A stretch of 30,505 nucleotides of DNA from the NCBI GenBank assembly GCA_002500925.1, contig DLTN01000061.1:1-30505 (forward strand), given 5' to 3'. The position numbers and the translations under genes are program-made. This document shows positions 8,005-15,491 of the stretch, in pieces. Position 1 is the first letter of the stretch; each line of letters starts with the position of its first letter. Below the pieces are notes generated by a model. It was given only the letters and a program-made list of their open reading frames with translations. It ran no database searches and had not been told where the DNA came from. The DNA comes from Gemmatimonadales bacterium UBA7835. Lineage in GTDB: Bacteria > Gemmatimonadota > Gemmatimonadetes > Longimicrobiales > Gaopeijiaceae.

Positions 8005-8991
8005 CTACCGAACAGCATTGCGAGCCAGTTCGCCTTCTGCTGAGATGTAGCCGAAGGCGGACCATTGGTTCCGCCCGTCGAGAATGCGCTCCCACACCTC
8101 ATGTGCTTCACCCGGCCTACCGTTCAGCAGGTGCCACACGCCGAGCCCATACGAAGTCGTGGTGCTTTGTAGGGTAGCAGCATCACCGCTAGGCCCGATG
8201 AGGTCTTCGAGTGGCCGCTCTCCTTTAAATAGAAGAAGTAGGTCTAGATAGGCTGCGGACTCAATAATCTCAATTCCGACATCAATGTGGTCGAGGAGTT
8301 CTTGGGCCTCGTCCTCTAGTCCCAACCGTCTCATGGTCATGTACATCCAGTAGGATGTCGCCACTGTGGAATCAGGATGGACTGACACCTTCAGACAGCT
8401 ACGGAGAGCGTCAAGCGCTGCCTCAAAATCACCCGAGACATAGTGCGCCAGAGCTAGGTGGTACCAAATGTTAAAGTGTAGTGTGCTAGTCGGAATGTTC
8501 ATTACGTTCGGGAGTCCGTCTGGTTCGACCTCGTCCATACGGCCTTCAGTCAACTCAACTCCCCGTTCGAGGTCCGTAATCGCCCTGCCTAACTCGCGGA
8601 CCGATAAATAACGATGCCCACGGTGGCGGTACAATCGAGCATCTTCTGGATGTAACCCAATCGCCTTCGAGTAGATATCGATCGCATCGCGGTAACGACC
8701 TAGATAGGCCGTCCTCCTTCCCATCCAGATGAGGGAGTCTGCGTTCGTGGGAGTAGCGGCCAGAGCGCGTTCCGCCTCCTCGTAACGCTTCATGTATACA
8801 GCTCGGACACCGTTCGGCTGTGGAGGTGGCCTAAGTGTGTCTCCGAGAAACGATATTGCCTCGACCCCGGGCGGCATCGATTGAACTTGGGAGGATTCGA
8901 GGTCATCAGTACCCTTAGAGCTCCCCAGTGGAGAACAGGAAGCCATAACGAACGTTAGCGATATTGTGACGACCTTAGTTAGTTCAAGCAT
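8005..8991 (-). CDS. TPR-repeat lipoprotein
   Basis: Using ATG 8991 the product has 328 residues, with a signal peptide and lipobox VMASC (lipid-modified Cys19). TPR-like helical pairs follow: VYMKRYEEAERALAATP, then WMGRRTAYLGRYRDAIDIY, RHRGHRYLSVRELGRAITDL, LALAHYVSGDFEAALDAL and LGVWHLLNGRPGEAHEVWER. The frame extends to a GTG at 9108 that would add 39 residues ahead of the signal peptide and overlap the divergent small gene region, so I reject it. Shine-Dalgarno sequences are poor for both. It is probably a periplasmic-facing scaffold; no specific partner is recognisable, but it is the first gene of the LVIVD/PLP-enzyme unit. Confidence 0.8.
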   Translation of the reverse strand: MLELTKVVTISLTFVMASCSPLGSSKGTDDLESSQVQSMPPGVEAISFLGDTLRPPPQPNGVRAVYMKRYEEAERALAATPTNADSLIWMGRRTAYLGRYRDAIDIYSKAIGLHPEDARLYRHRGHRYLSVRELGRAITDLERGVELTEGRMDEVEPDGLPNVMNIPTSTLHFNIWYHLALAHYVSGDFEAALDALRSCLKVSVHPDSTVATSYWMYMTMRRLGLEDEAQELLDHIDVGIEIIESAAYLDLLLLFKGERPLEDLIGPSGDAATLQSTTTSYGLGVWHLLNGRPGEAHEVWERILDGRNQWSAFGYISAEGELARNAVR

Positions 8992-9129
8992 GTTACAGTA
9001 GAGCTGGAGTGCCATTCGATACGACAAAGCCTCGCCGCGGTAACTCGCGACTTTCCGCGCAACGATTCTGTCACCACAATGAGGGGATTCGCAACTCAGC
9101 CGACTCACGGGACGTCAAAGGTTCGTTCG

Positions 9130-9300
9130 ATGAATAAGAGGGAAAGCAGAATACTTTCAGGGATCTTTGTCACATGCGGAGTTGTGCTCGTTGTAACCTC
9201 TATGTTCAACGAAACGCATGGCGTGCAAATCTTCATCCTAGGACTTGTAAACGTTGTTATCGGCTCCACTGGGTACTTCAGGAGAGATTCGAAGACCTAA
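9130..9300 (+). CDS. Small two-helix membrane protein (hypothetical)
   Basis: A 56-residue product starting at ATG 9130 (MNKRESRILSG), preceded by AAAGG seven bases upstream. Two hydrophobic segments (about residues 8-26 and 32-49) are joined by a short polar loop, with a basic C-terminus (YFRRDSKT). This is a positively flanked helical hairpin typical of small inner-membrane proteins. The frame can be extended to ATG 9079, which adds 17 polar residues without a better ribosome site. I do not recognise a family. It precedes the SGNH hydrolase by 46 bases and may share its message. Confidence 0.55.
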   Translation: MNKRESRILSGIFVTCGVVLVVTSMFNETHGVQIFILGLVNVVIGSTGYFRRDSKT

Positions 9301-9346
9301 TCAACCCAGTACCTACGCACCTAAGCTAAGAACCCGGAGCCTTACT

Positions 9347-10198
9347 GTGCACCGACTTGTAGAGAACATGTCTCTCGCTAAAGTGGCATTCGGGCTCCTG
9401 CTGCTCTCAGCTCTGCCCGCCGACGGGCGTGGGCAGAGCTCGAGCGGAGACACCCTCGACGTCTTTTTCCTGGGCAACAGCTACGTCTACTACAACAATC
9501 TTGCCGACCAGCTGACCGAACTATCCCTAAGCCTTCCAGGGACCGTCATCAATACGGGGCATCACTTACACGGAGGGTTTACCTTACGTCGGCACCTCGA
9601 AGATGGCCATTTACCCGATGTTTTTCAGCGCCATCCGGATAGTCGTGAAGGATGGGATGTGGTGATAGTGCAGGAACACAGCCGACTCGGTGTCCCGTAC
9701 TCTGACGAGGGCACGGGAGCCCTGGGCGCCCCCGATGCCTTCCTTGACTCTGCATCAGAGATCGGTGACTTAATATTGGAAAGCGGTGCTGAGATCATGT
9801 TCTACATGACGTGGGCAAAAGAGGCATTTCCTGAGCAAATCTCACTCCTCTCCGAGGCATATACTGAGGCCGGACGAAGGCTCAGGGCTTCCGTGACCCC
9901 CGTCGGGTTGGCGTGGGACCAAGTGCGACGAGAACGCCCTGACATCAACCTGTTCCATCCCGATGGCTCGCACCCCTCCCCTACTGGGACTTACTTGAGT
10001 GCGTGTGTCTTTTATAGTCAGCTCACAGGGCTCCCGCCCTTTGGTGCGGCGAGTACACTGTATGGTATCGAGATGCGCACCCCTGGTGTCGTTGTTAGTG
10101 AGGTCCCCGCCCTTCTAGTTCATTTGACCGAAGATGTCGCCCTGTATCTGCAAGGTGTTGCATGGGATATCGTTTCTGCTGACCCGCAGGATTATTGA
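9347..10198 (+). CDS. Secreted SGNH-hydrolase-like protein (DUF4886-like)
   Basis: A 283-residue protein if it starts at GTG 9347, which has GGAG seven bases upstream; ATG 9368 is the alternative and would remove seven residues. A signal peptide covers roughly residues 8-30 (LAKVAFGLLLLSALPADGRGQ). The SGNH nucleophile block is FLGNSYVYYNN with Ser45; the C-terminal catalytic block is PDGSHPSPTGTYL with Asp206 and His209 in D-x2-H spacing. VVIVQEHS (105-112) matches the strand before the block with an oxyanion Asn/Gln-type residue in DUF4886-like proteins. These enzymes hydrolyse esters, often acetyl groups on carbohydrates; the substrate here is not known. Location should be periplasmic or extracellular. 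Confidence 0.8.
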   Translation: MHRLVENMSLAKVAFGLLLLSALPADGRGQSSSGDTLDVFFLGNSYVYYNNLADQLTELSLSLPGTVINTGHHLHGGFTLRRHLEDGHLPDVFQRHPDSREGWDVVIVQEHSRLGVPYSDEGTGALGAPDAFLDSASEIGDLILESGAEIMFYMTWAKEAFPEQISLLSEAYTEAGRRLRASVTPVGLAWDQVRRERPDINLFHPDGSHPSPTGTYLSACVFYSQLTGLPPFGAASTLYGIEMRTPGVVVSEVPALLVHLTEDVALYLQGVAWDIVSADPQDY

Positions 10199-10471
10199 AG
10201 CCGGTTAGTTCAATCGGCGTCGGAAAGTCACCCGTGATGCTGCTTCTTCCTCCACCAGCTGATCGACGCACAACTCGAAGACTTTCACGTATCCCTAATG
10301 CTTGATTTCCGAGATGACTGAGACAGCGGCGCTCACTGGTGCGTCAAGCTTGCCAGAGCTCTCATCACCGCGGAGTTTAAAAACTCATGAGGGCAAAGCC
10401 GGCTCAAATAAATAGCACTGCTCTCCAGTTACCTGTCATGGGTCCGTTTTGGACTGAGTGAAGCAACTATC
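10199..10471 (+). other. Intergenic region without a recognised gene
   Basis: About 270 bases between the SGNH hydrolase and the next small gene. I see no open frame with a ribosome site, no RNA gene and no clear terminator with a T-run. The only structure is an AT-rich short inverted repeat at 10373-10386 (GAGTTT-AA-AAACTC). It may hold the promoter of the downstream pair, but no convincing -35/-10 pair is visible. Confidence 0.4.
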
Positions 10472-10687
10472 GTGATTAGTAAGTTCGGATGGACAGCCCT
10501 GATCGTAGGAGTCTTCATACTCACGGCATACAGCGCTAACGCTGTTTTGACAGACCCGGAAGTCACTCACTGGGAGAAGTGGGGTCTCGGACTTCTTTGG
10601 GGTGGGATTCTCTCACTCCTCGCAGGCGTAACCTGGGGACGCTATAAAGAATCAGGTAATGATCCTTACAAGGAAGTGCAAAGATGA
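10472..10687 (+). CDS. Small membrane protein upstream of and coupled to YbjQ-family gene
   Basis: A 71-residue protein starting with GTG at 10472; an upstream in-frame ATG is cut off by a stop, so GTG is the only sensible start. Two hydrophobic helices (about 6-28 and 38-56) enclose a polar loop with TDPEVTHWEKW, and the tail is charged (GRYKESGNDPYKEVQR). Its stop overlaps the next start as ATGA, implying translational coupling with the YbjQ-like protein. I do not recognise a named family; the coupling suggests a membrane partner of that protein. Confidence 0.7.
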   Translation: MISKFGWTALIVGVFILTAYSANAVLTDPEVTHWEKWGLGLLWGGILSLLAGVTWGRYKESGNDPYKEVQR

Positions 10688-11007
10688 TCGTGGTTACCAC
10701 AGAACACATAGCCGGTTATAAACAGACAGCATCCCTGGGAATGGTTCGAGGTAGCTCAATGAGGGCGAGGCATGTTGGTCGGGATATCATGGCGGCCCTC
10801 CGGATGTTCGTTGGCGGAGAAGTTCGCGAGTACAGTAAGCTTCTGGGAGAATCGAGAGAACAAGCAGCAGATCGAATGATCGAGGAAGCGCAGGCAATGG
10901 GCGCAGACGCGATAGTCGGAGTTCGTTTCCAAACCTCTATGGTGATGCAAGGTGCTGCTGAGATGCTTTGCTATGGGACAGCTGTAAAGATAGAGACTTC
11001 GTTTTAG
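10684..11007 (+). CDS. ybjQ: YbjQ/UPF0145 family protein
   Basis: A 107-residue protein of the usual family length. Diagnostic features are the N-terminal strand and turn TTEHIAGYKQTASLGMVRGSS, the helix REYSKLLGESREQAADRMIEEAQAMGADAIVGVRF (positions about 49-83, quoted here only as its key pattern E-Y..L...R..A...M...A...GA.A..GVR), and the closing strand EMLCYGTAVKIE. YbjQ proteins form pentameric rings and are sometimes called heavy-metal-binding domains; their physiological role is not settled. Start ATG 10684 overlaps the stop of the small membrane protein by four bases. Confidence 0.93.
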   Translation: MIVVTTEHIAGYKQTASLGMVRGSSMRARHVGRDIMAALRMFVGGEVREYSKLLGESREQAADRMIEEAQAMGADAIVGVRFQTSMVMQGAAEMLCYGTAVKIETSF

Positions 11008-11069
11008 GAAATCCGGTTTAGGGTGCGGACCAGCATGACCCTAGCCTCAATACCTCAAAGTCTTTGATC

Positions 11070-11939
11070 TCAGGGGAGACGCCCAACCGCATACGAAAGG
11101 TTCAGCAGTGGCAGGCAGCATAGCGGCTCATCTTGCCCTACGATTAATCCTGCGAGGCCGACATCACCGGTGAGGCTCTTACCGAGAATGCGGATCCCGG
11201 CAGATACTATGAGTGAGCCCCCGTCTATCGGTAAAAAGTAATTCTCACTAATGAGCTTGATACTTCCCGATACTCTGCGCTCAATACCCAGCATCCCCAC
11301 AGCGTTCTTCGAGAAATCAGAGCCGGCATAACCAAACCCAATCCCCCCTGTCACTGCGACATCCGGAGAGCCAAAAGTCCCAACTCCGTATGCGACTCCG
11401 ACATTGAGGTCATCACCAATAAGCATCAAAGTTCCAAGCGCAATTTGTGTCGTAGCGTTCCGGAAGACCTGCAGTTTTGGTGCTAAGTAAGCCGGTTGGA
11501 CTTCACCAAAGAGAATCGGAGCGCCGCCGGCGACAGTCAGTCTGTCGGTCACCCCTACCGCGGCAAACGGCAGGACTAAAAGGTATACACCTGCGTACCC
11601 CTCACCTCTCGAGAGGGACCTGCCGGTTGTAGTGAAGAAAAGCCGAGTGCTGCTCGGGTCAGCTCTCCAGAATTGGCTGTTCACCACCGACCCTGAAGCC
11701 GCAGCGACACTCCGGATATCAGCTCTTTGAAGCTCGAACGTTACCCCGGCAAGGGTGACGAGCACCACCGTAGTTTCGGATTGCTCTTGGATGCTGCCGA
11801 TCAAGACGGTTCCATCGACCAGCACAACCTCGAACAAGGGCTGTTCAGGCATTAACTGAATCGCCGGATCCTCTTGTCCTCTCAAGGCGATAGGTCCGAG
11901 CGTGATCAACGCGAGCGACAGTAGTAGCGCGTTCTTCAT
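11070..11939 (-). CDS. Exported beta-rich protein, probable outer-membrane or periplasmic protein
   Basis: A 289-residue protein with a signal peptide (MKNALLLSLALITLGPIALRGQ, cleavage near residue 21). Residues about 36-75 (FEVVLVDGTVLIGSIQEQ... TFELQRADIRSV) look like a small Sm-like beta barrel often found at the front of such proteins. The rest is made of alternating hydrophobic/glycine strands (for example VAVTGGIGFGYAGS, GVAYGVGTFGS), consistent with an outer-membrane barrel or autotransporter-like sheet. I do not recognise a named family. It follows the 71-residue membrane protein after 28 bases and could be cotranscribed with it and the SLC12-like transporter. Confidence 0.7.
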   Translation of the reverse strand: MKNALLLSLALITLGPIALRGQEDPAIQLMPEQPLFEVVLVDGTVLIGSIQEQSETTVVLVTLAGVTFELQRADIRSVAAASGSVVNSQFWRADPSSTRLFFTTTGRSLSRGEGYAGVYLLVLPFAAVGVTDRLTVAGGAPILFGEVQPAYLAPKLQVFRNATTQIALGTLMLIGDDLNVGVAYGVGTFGSPDVAVTGGIGFGYAGSDFSKNAVGMLGIERRVSGSIKLISENYFLPIDGGSLIVSAGIRILGKSLTGDVGLAGLIVGQDEPLCCLPLLNLSYAVGRLP

Positions 11940-11967
11940 GTCAGTCCCTTAGGCAGTGGTGGTAATG

Positions 11968-12183
11968 CTATCGCTCTGTTTTTACGAACAGACCAAACAT
12001 TGAAAGCGTTGCAAACGAGTACAGGAAAAACAGGAATAGGTCGCGAAAGTAATCTCTACCTAAATCACCCGATAAATACTCTCTAACACCAATGCCGAGC
12101 ATGACGACTGTACAAAGTGGTAGGAAGAGCACAAAGAACTTCAACCAAGAACTCATACCCTCCCAGTTTTGAATTTTATGCAT
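11968..12183 (-). CDS. Small two-helix membrane protein (hypothetical)
   Basis: A 71-residue product. Helices lie at about residues 13-33 (LKFFVLFLPLCTVVMLGIGV) and 45-66 (YFRDLFLFFLYSFATLSMFGLF), separated by REYLSGDLGRD, with a charged tail VKTER. ATG 12183 has GGAG nine bases upstream; internal ATG 12156 follows GGGAGG at only two bases, which is too close. The gene begins just after the transporter ends, and the 41 bases before it resemble those before the transporter. I do not recognise a family; position suggests an accessory subunit or a co-regulated neighbour. Confidence 0.65.
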   Translation of the reverse strand: MHKIQNWEGMSSWLKFFVLFLPLCTVVMLGIGVREYLSGDLGRDYFRDLFLFFLYSFATLSMFGLFVKTER

Positions 12184-12186
12184 CGG

Positions 12187-12227
12187 TCAAATCTCCGTCA
12201 GCGCGCAATCCGCAAGTAAATGACTGA
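12187..12227 (-). repeat. Duplicated leader, copy before the 71-residue membrane protein
   Basis: These 41 bases align by eye to 14464-14504 with about 32 identities. On the minus strand the conserved parts are GTCATTTA near the 5' end and CTGACGGAGAT just before the start codon; the latter contains the GGAG ribosome-binding site. The distance to the start codon differs by two bases between copies. Confidence 0.6.
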
Positions 12228-12242
12228 TTCACAATCGTCTAC

Positions 12243-14462
12243 TCAGTCGATGAAAATCGGCTCCTCAGCGGACACGAAGAGTACGTCACGAAGCTCAGGG
12301 AAGTCCATGAACACCTCGCCGCCTTTAAGACGGAGGCGGCTGTCTTCGAACCCGATCATGACGAGGTCGGCTTCTGAGGAACGAGCCTCTACCAGTCGTT
12401 CAAAATCGATCGTCCCGTCCGTAGGAATGACGAGTACGTTCTTCTCACTGATGAGCAAGCGTCCTTCAGAAATCATCTCGTTAATCTCTTCTCGGCGGTC
12501 CCTCACTTCTGCCTGAGGGTAGGCCGCGAAGATGCTCACCTCTGCGCCCTCCCAGTCCTTGTGCCCAAGGAGGATGTAAGAGAGTAGAATCATCAGGTTC
12601 GCATTCTGCGGGTCATGCCACGTCAGCCAGACGTGGATGCTTTTCCGCGCCCCGAAGAAGTTGTCACCATGTCGGAGCACGAGTCGATCCATGCCAGGGA
12701 CACTTGCCATGAGCATGCCACCGGCCACCTCCTCAATGACCGCAGGACCATCGTGCCGTCCGAACTCCAACAACAATGCATTGTTCGACATGCCAGAGAT
12801 CCCGGGCATCTGGAGTCCCTGACCTAGTGCTGACGTCATAGAGGGGCTTATGACGGCGTCCATGTAGATAGCCCCCTTCCTCTGGTGCACCACCTCAATC
12901 AGTCGGTCGCGCACTTCCCGACTCGCTTCATAGTTCTGCTGGTCAAGGCGTCCCTCTATGTAGTGAAAATACGTTCCGAATCCGTAGCGGTCGCAGAGCC
13001 ATTCAAGGAACTGAAGTGGGGCCGATCGGTCAAAGGTACGAGACGAAATAGAGATCACACTTGGACGCCAATCATTCAGCGGCATCTTCTGCAGCCGGAT
13101 ATGCATGTGGCGGGTCAACTGAGTCATTACCCCCTGAAAGATCTGGGCGAGGTCAGCCTGTCCCTCTCGGCTCCGGCGGATACCCTCATAGAGCGAGGCC
13201 ATGACCAGGATCGATCCCAGGGCGAAGAGGAGATCCATTTGCAGCATGAGGATCAAGCACATCACGGCCCCTAGCAGGCTCAGGTACCATTTCGACCTAA
13301 AACTCGGTCGATAGGACGGCCTAGCTGCAAAGTGCTCTAAAAACGAGATAGCGCAGAGCGCCCCATAGGTCACCATGAAGAACATGGACACGATTCGGGC
13401 AACCATGTCTACGTTACCGAGCATTACGAAGACGATGGCGATCGCGGAAGTAACCAGGGTCGCGTTCCGTGGCTCGTTCGTCTCACCGACTCCCTCGGCG
13501 ACGTATGAGTTCAAATGCGAACGCGGAATGACCGAGTCGCTCCCCAGTGCTTGTAGGGTCCGAGGAGCCACCAAAATAGAGCCGATTGCCGACGAGATCG
13601 TAGCGCAGGCCAGACCGATCGGGATGATCGGTCCCCACAGCGCTATATCGCTCATGATCAGATAGTTCCCCGCCAAGCCCTCCGACGACACCGACGAGGC
13701 GAGCTTCACCACCACTAGCATGTAAACCAGCATACCGGCGAATGTCGCCGTCATAATCCCCGTCGGAATCGACTTCCGTGGCTGGGCTAGATCGCCCGAA
13801 AGTCCAACGCCAGCGGTCATGCCGGTGAACGCAGGGAAAACGATCGCGAAGACCAGCATGAACGTGTCAGGGTCGTCTAGCTCGGAGAACAAGCTGATCG
13901 ACTCAGGTTGCATAGGTACTGGCCCGGAACCGGCGAAAAACATCGCGAGCGAGAGGCCTAGGACTCCCGCGACCACCCAAAGCGCCTTGACTCCTAAGTC
14001 CGCTCCCTTTCGGAGCACTACCCCGACGAGAATAAGAGTCGCGGGGAGGGAGATAAATCGAGGATCAACGGAAATCCCAAAAGACTCCTCAAACATTGAG
14101 GTGAGGGGTTGGAAGGCCTCCGCGAAAGCGATCATGTAAAACGCGACAGAGATCGCTTGCGATATGTAAAGACTGATCCCGATGGCACCGCCGATAGTGA
14201 TACCAAACGAGCGAGAAATGATGAAGTACTCGCCTCCACCCTCGACCCGCCGGTTTGTTGAGATTTCGGCGATAGCTAATGCCGTCGGGACCGTGACCAT
14301 ATGCCCGAGCAGGATGATCAGAACCGCACCGACCAAGCCAGTATGCCCCACGGCATATCCGAAGCGCAGGAACATGACTGCGCCCAAGATCGTGCTGACG
14401 CTAGCGAGAAACACCGGCGCGGTGCCCCACCCATGCCCCCCTTGGGACTCCTGCATCGTCAT
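12243..14462 (-). CDS. SLC12-like cation-chloride cotransporter homologue (APC superfamily)
   Basis: A 739-residue protein. The membrane half (about 1-425) starts with STILGAVMFLRFGYAVGHTG, continues with ALAIAEISTNRRVEGGGEYFIISRSFG and has about 12 helices; these match the first helices of NKCC/KCC carriers (unwound TM1, then ATN-x-R/V-x-GGG-x-Y-x-ISRS-x-G). The soluble half (about 440-739) also resembles the SLC12 C-terminal domain: WRPSVISISSRTFDRSAPL, then ARKSIHVWLTWHDPQNANLMILLSYIL and AEVSIFAAYP. Eukaryotic relatives move Na+, K+ and Cl- together; some prokaryotic relatives move K+ and/or amino acids, so the substrate is uncertain. ATG 14462 has GGAG upstream; the second ATG, two codons on, is possible. 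Followed by two small envelope genes. Confidence 0.88.
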   Translation of the reverse strand: MTMQESQGGHGWGTAPVFLASVSTILGAVMFLRFGYAVGHTGLVGAVLIILLGHMVTVPTALAIAEISTNRRVEGGGEYFIISRSFGITIGGAIGISLYISQAISVAFYMIAFAEAFQPLTSMFEESFGISVDPRFISLPATLILVGVVLRKGADLGVKALWVVAGVLGLSLAMFFAGSGPVPMQPESISLFSELDDPDTFMLVFAIVFPAFTGMTAGVGLSGDLAQPRKSIPTGIMTATFAGMLVYMLVVVKLASSVSSEGLAGNYLIMSDIALWGPIIPIGLACATISSAIGSILVAPRTLQALGSDSVIPRSHLNSYVAEGVGETNEPRNATLVTSAIAIVFVMLGNVDMVARIVSMFFMVTYGALCAISFLEHFAARPSYRPSFRSKWYLSLLGAVMCLILMLQMDLLFALGSILVMASLYEGIRRSREGQADLAQIFQGVMTQLTRHMHIRLQKMPLNDWRPSVISISSRTFDRSAPLQFLEWLCDRYGFGTYFHYIEGRLDQQNYEASREVRDRLIEVVHQRKGAIYMDAVISPSMTSALGQGLQMPGISGMSNNALLLEFGRHDGPAVIEEVAGGMLMASVPGMDRLVLRHGDNFFGARKSIHVWLTWHDPQNANLMILLSYILLGHKDWEGAEVSIFAAYPQAEVRDRREEINEMISEGRLLISEKNVLVIPTDGTIDFERLVEARSSEADLVMIGFEDSRLRLKGGEVFMDFPELRDVLFVSAEEPIFID

Positions 14463-14463
14463 G

Positions 14464-14504
14464 TCAGATCTCCGTCAGTGTTCACTCTGCCAATAAATGA
14501 CAGA
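14464..14504 (-). repeat. Duplicated leader, copy before the SLC12-like transporter
   Basis: Partner of the element at 12187-12227. It ends one base before the transporter start and includes CTGACGGAGATCTGAC, with the probable Shine-Dalgarno GGAG. Shared upstream bases (GTCATTTA) lie outside the usual ribosome-binding window, which suggests conserved transcriptional or mRNA-structure function or a recent local duplication. Confidence 0.6.
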
Positions 14505-14557
14505 CGGCTACCTTGACTGTCAAAGTGGCGCCCGGTCATACAGCACCATCTGTCTAT

Positions 14558-14574
14558 GAGGGTTCGAGTCCCTC
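14558..14574 (+). other. Orphan tRNA T-arm-like hairpin (possible decayed tRNA or attachment-site remnant)
   Basis: GAGGG-TTCGAGT-CCCTC forms a perfect five-pair stem with a seven-base loop fitting the tRNA T-loop consensus TTCRANY. Seven bases later a CACGAC/GTCGTG hairpin continues. I could not fit a D-arm, anticodon arm or matching 5' acceptor strand upstream, so it is not an intact tRNA. It lies 65 bases from the real tRNA-Arg on the opposite strand. Confidence 0.4.
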
Positions 14575-14638
14575 ACGACAAAGTCGTGGATGCACTCTTT
14601 AGCCGAAACCTGATCACAACCTCCGTCACTGCGGCAGT

Positions 14639-14711
14639 GCCCCCGAGAGGATTCGAACCTCTGGCCTGGCGCTTAGGAGGCGCCCGCTCTATCCAGCTGA
14701 GCTACGGGGGC
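14639..14711 (-). tRNA. tRNA-Arg (anticodon CCT)
   Basis: A 73-base cloverleaf on the minus strand. Acceptor GCCCCCG pairs with CGGGGGC; the D-arm is GCTC-AGCTGGATA-GAGC; the anticodon stem is GGCGC/GCGCC around loop CTCCTAA, giving anticodon CCT that reads AGG; the T-arm is AGAGG-TTCGAAT-CCTCT. CCA is not encoded. It lies 114 bases downstream of the YqaA-like gene stop on the same strand. Confidence 0.97.
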
Positions 14712-14752
14712 TAGTAGCGAGTAAGCTCGCCGAGCTTCTTTTAACGATCAAC

Positions 14753-14767
14753 CGTGGTGATACCACG
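14753..14767. other. Perfect inverted repeat between YqaA-like gene and tRNA-Arg
   Basis: CGTGGT-GAT-ACCACG has six perfect pairs about a three-base centre. It sits between the end of the operon and the tRNA. No T-run follows on either strand, so it is a weak terminator or processing hairpin at best, or an operator half-site pair for the tRNA promoter. Confidence 0.3.
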
Positions 14768-14825
14768 TTTCTGACCGCTTTGCTGCTCCCTCTCACATCT
14801 ATGTCCAATCCAGAAAGATTTGATC

Positions 14826-15479
14826 TTAGAGCAAGAACTCGATTGCTAAAAACCCGACCAGAAAAAGCACGCCAAAGCAAATAGCCAACCTATTGAAGTG
14901 CAGGTTGATGAATCTCTCAATTGCTGGTCCAAAGTGGTAAACGAGCGCCGCAACCAAAAAAAAGCGGAGCCCGCGGCTCAAGACCGATGCTAGTACAAAG
15001 ACAGAGAAGTTGATGCTAAACACCCCGGATGCGAGCGTGAACACCTTGTAGGGGATGGGTGTCAGTCCGGCCAGAAAAATCGCTGCGAACCCATTAGTAT
15101 CATAGAACCGACGAACCTCCTGGAACGCCTCCGGGGTCACTCCCGGTACGTAGGTGAAGAACCAGTCTTGGGTCACGTTCCATGCACCCGCACCGATAGC
15201 GTATCCTACCATCCCTCCCAGGACGGATGCGAGCGTGCAAATTCCCGCGAATCGTAATGATTTGCGGCTGGCACCGAGGCAGAGAGCCAGGAGTAGAGGG
15301 TCCGGCGGTATCGGGAAAAACGAGGATTCCGCCGCGGAGATAAGAAAGAGTGCAGGAACGGCGTACGGCGTTGCTGCCCAATGGAGCACCCAGTTATAGA
15401 GCGCACGAAGTGGGTTTGGCCGAGCACTGGAGGTCCCGTGCTCTTCCTCTTGCTTTGGTTCGATGGTCTCTTCTCGCAA
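14826..15479 (-). CDS. YqaA-like membrane protein (SNARE-associated/DedA superfamily)
   Basis: A 217-residue inner-membrane protein. After a charged N-terminus (to about residue 20) comes FLISAAESSFFPIPPDPLLLALCLG (split here across positions 45-69), the E-x2-F-x-P-x-P-x-D pattern of the YqaA/DedA group, followed by GGMVGYAIGAGAW and, near 140, FLAGLTPIPYKVFTLASGVF, the second conserved membrane re-entrant segment with P-x-P-x-K. The C-terminus has two further helices. Family members are lipid-handling or transport proteins; DedA relatives are linked to undecaprenyl or phospholipid flipping. It begins 12 bases after the pcm stop, as the last gene of the operon. Confidence 0.88.
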   Translation of the reverse strand: MREETIEPKQEEEHGTSSARPNPLRALYNWVLHWAATPYAVPALFLISAAESSFFPIPPDPLLLALCLGASRKSLRFAGICTLASVLGGMVGYAIGAGAWNVTQDWFFTYVPGVTPEAFQEVRRFYDTNGFAAIFLAGLTPIPYKVFTLASGVFSINFSVFVLASVLSRGLRFFLVAALVYHFGPAIERFINLHFNRLAICFGVLFLVGFLAIEFLL

Positions 15480-15491
15480 AAGTATTTTCCC

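Noticed and set aside
8992..9108. GTG-initiated extension of the TPR lipoprotein
   Set aside because: It would bury the signal peptide and lipobox 39 residues inside the protein.
12220..14516. Several plus-strand frames opposite the SLC12-like transporter
   Set aside because: Low-complexity Ser/Arg/Pro-rich translations typical of antisense shadows; no ribosome sites or motifs.
14724..14745. AAGCTC-GCC-GAGCTT hairpin followed by CTTTT on the plus strand, terminator-like
   Set aside because: No plus-strand gene lies upstream, so there is nothing for it to terminate; the stem is only six pairs.
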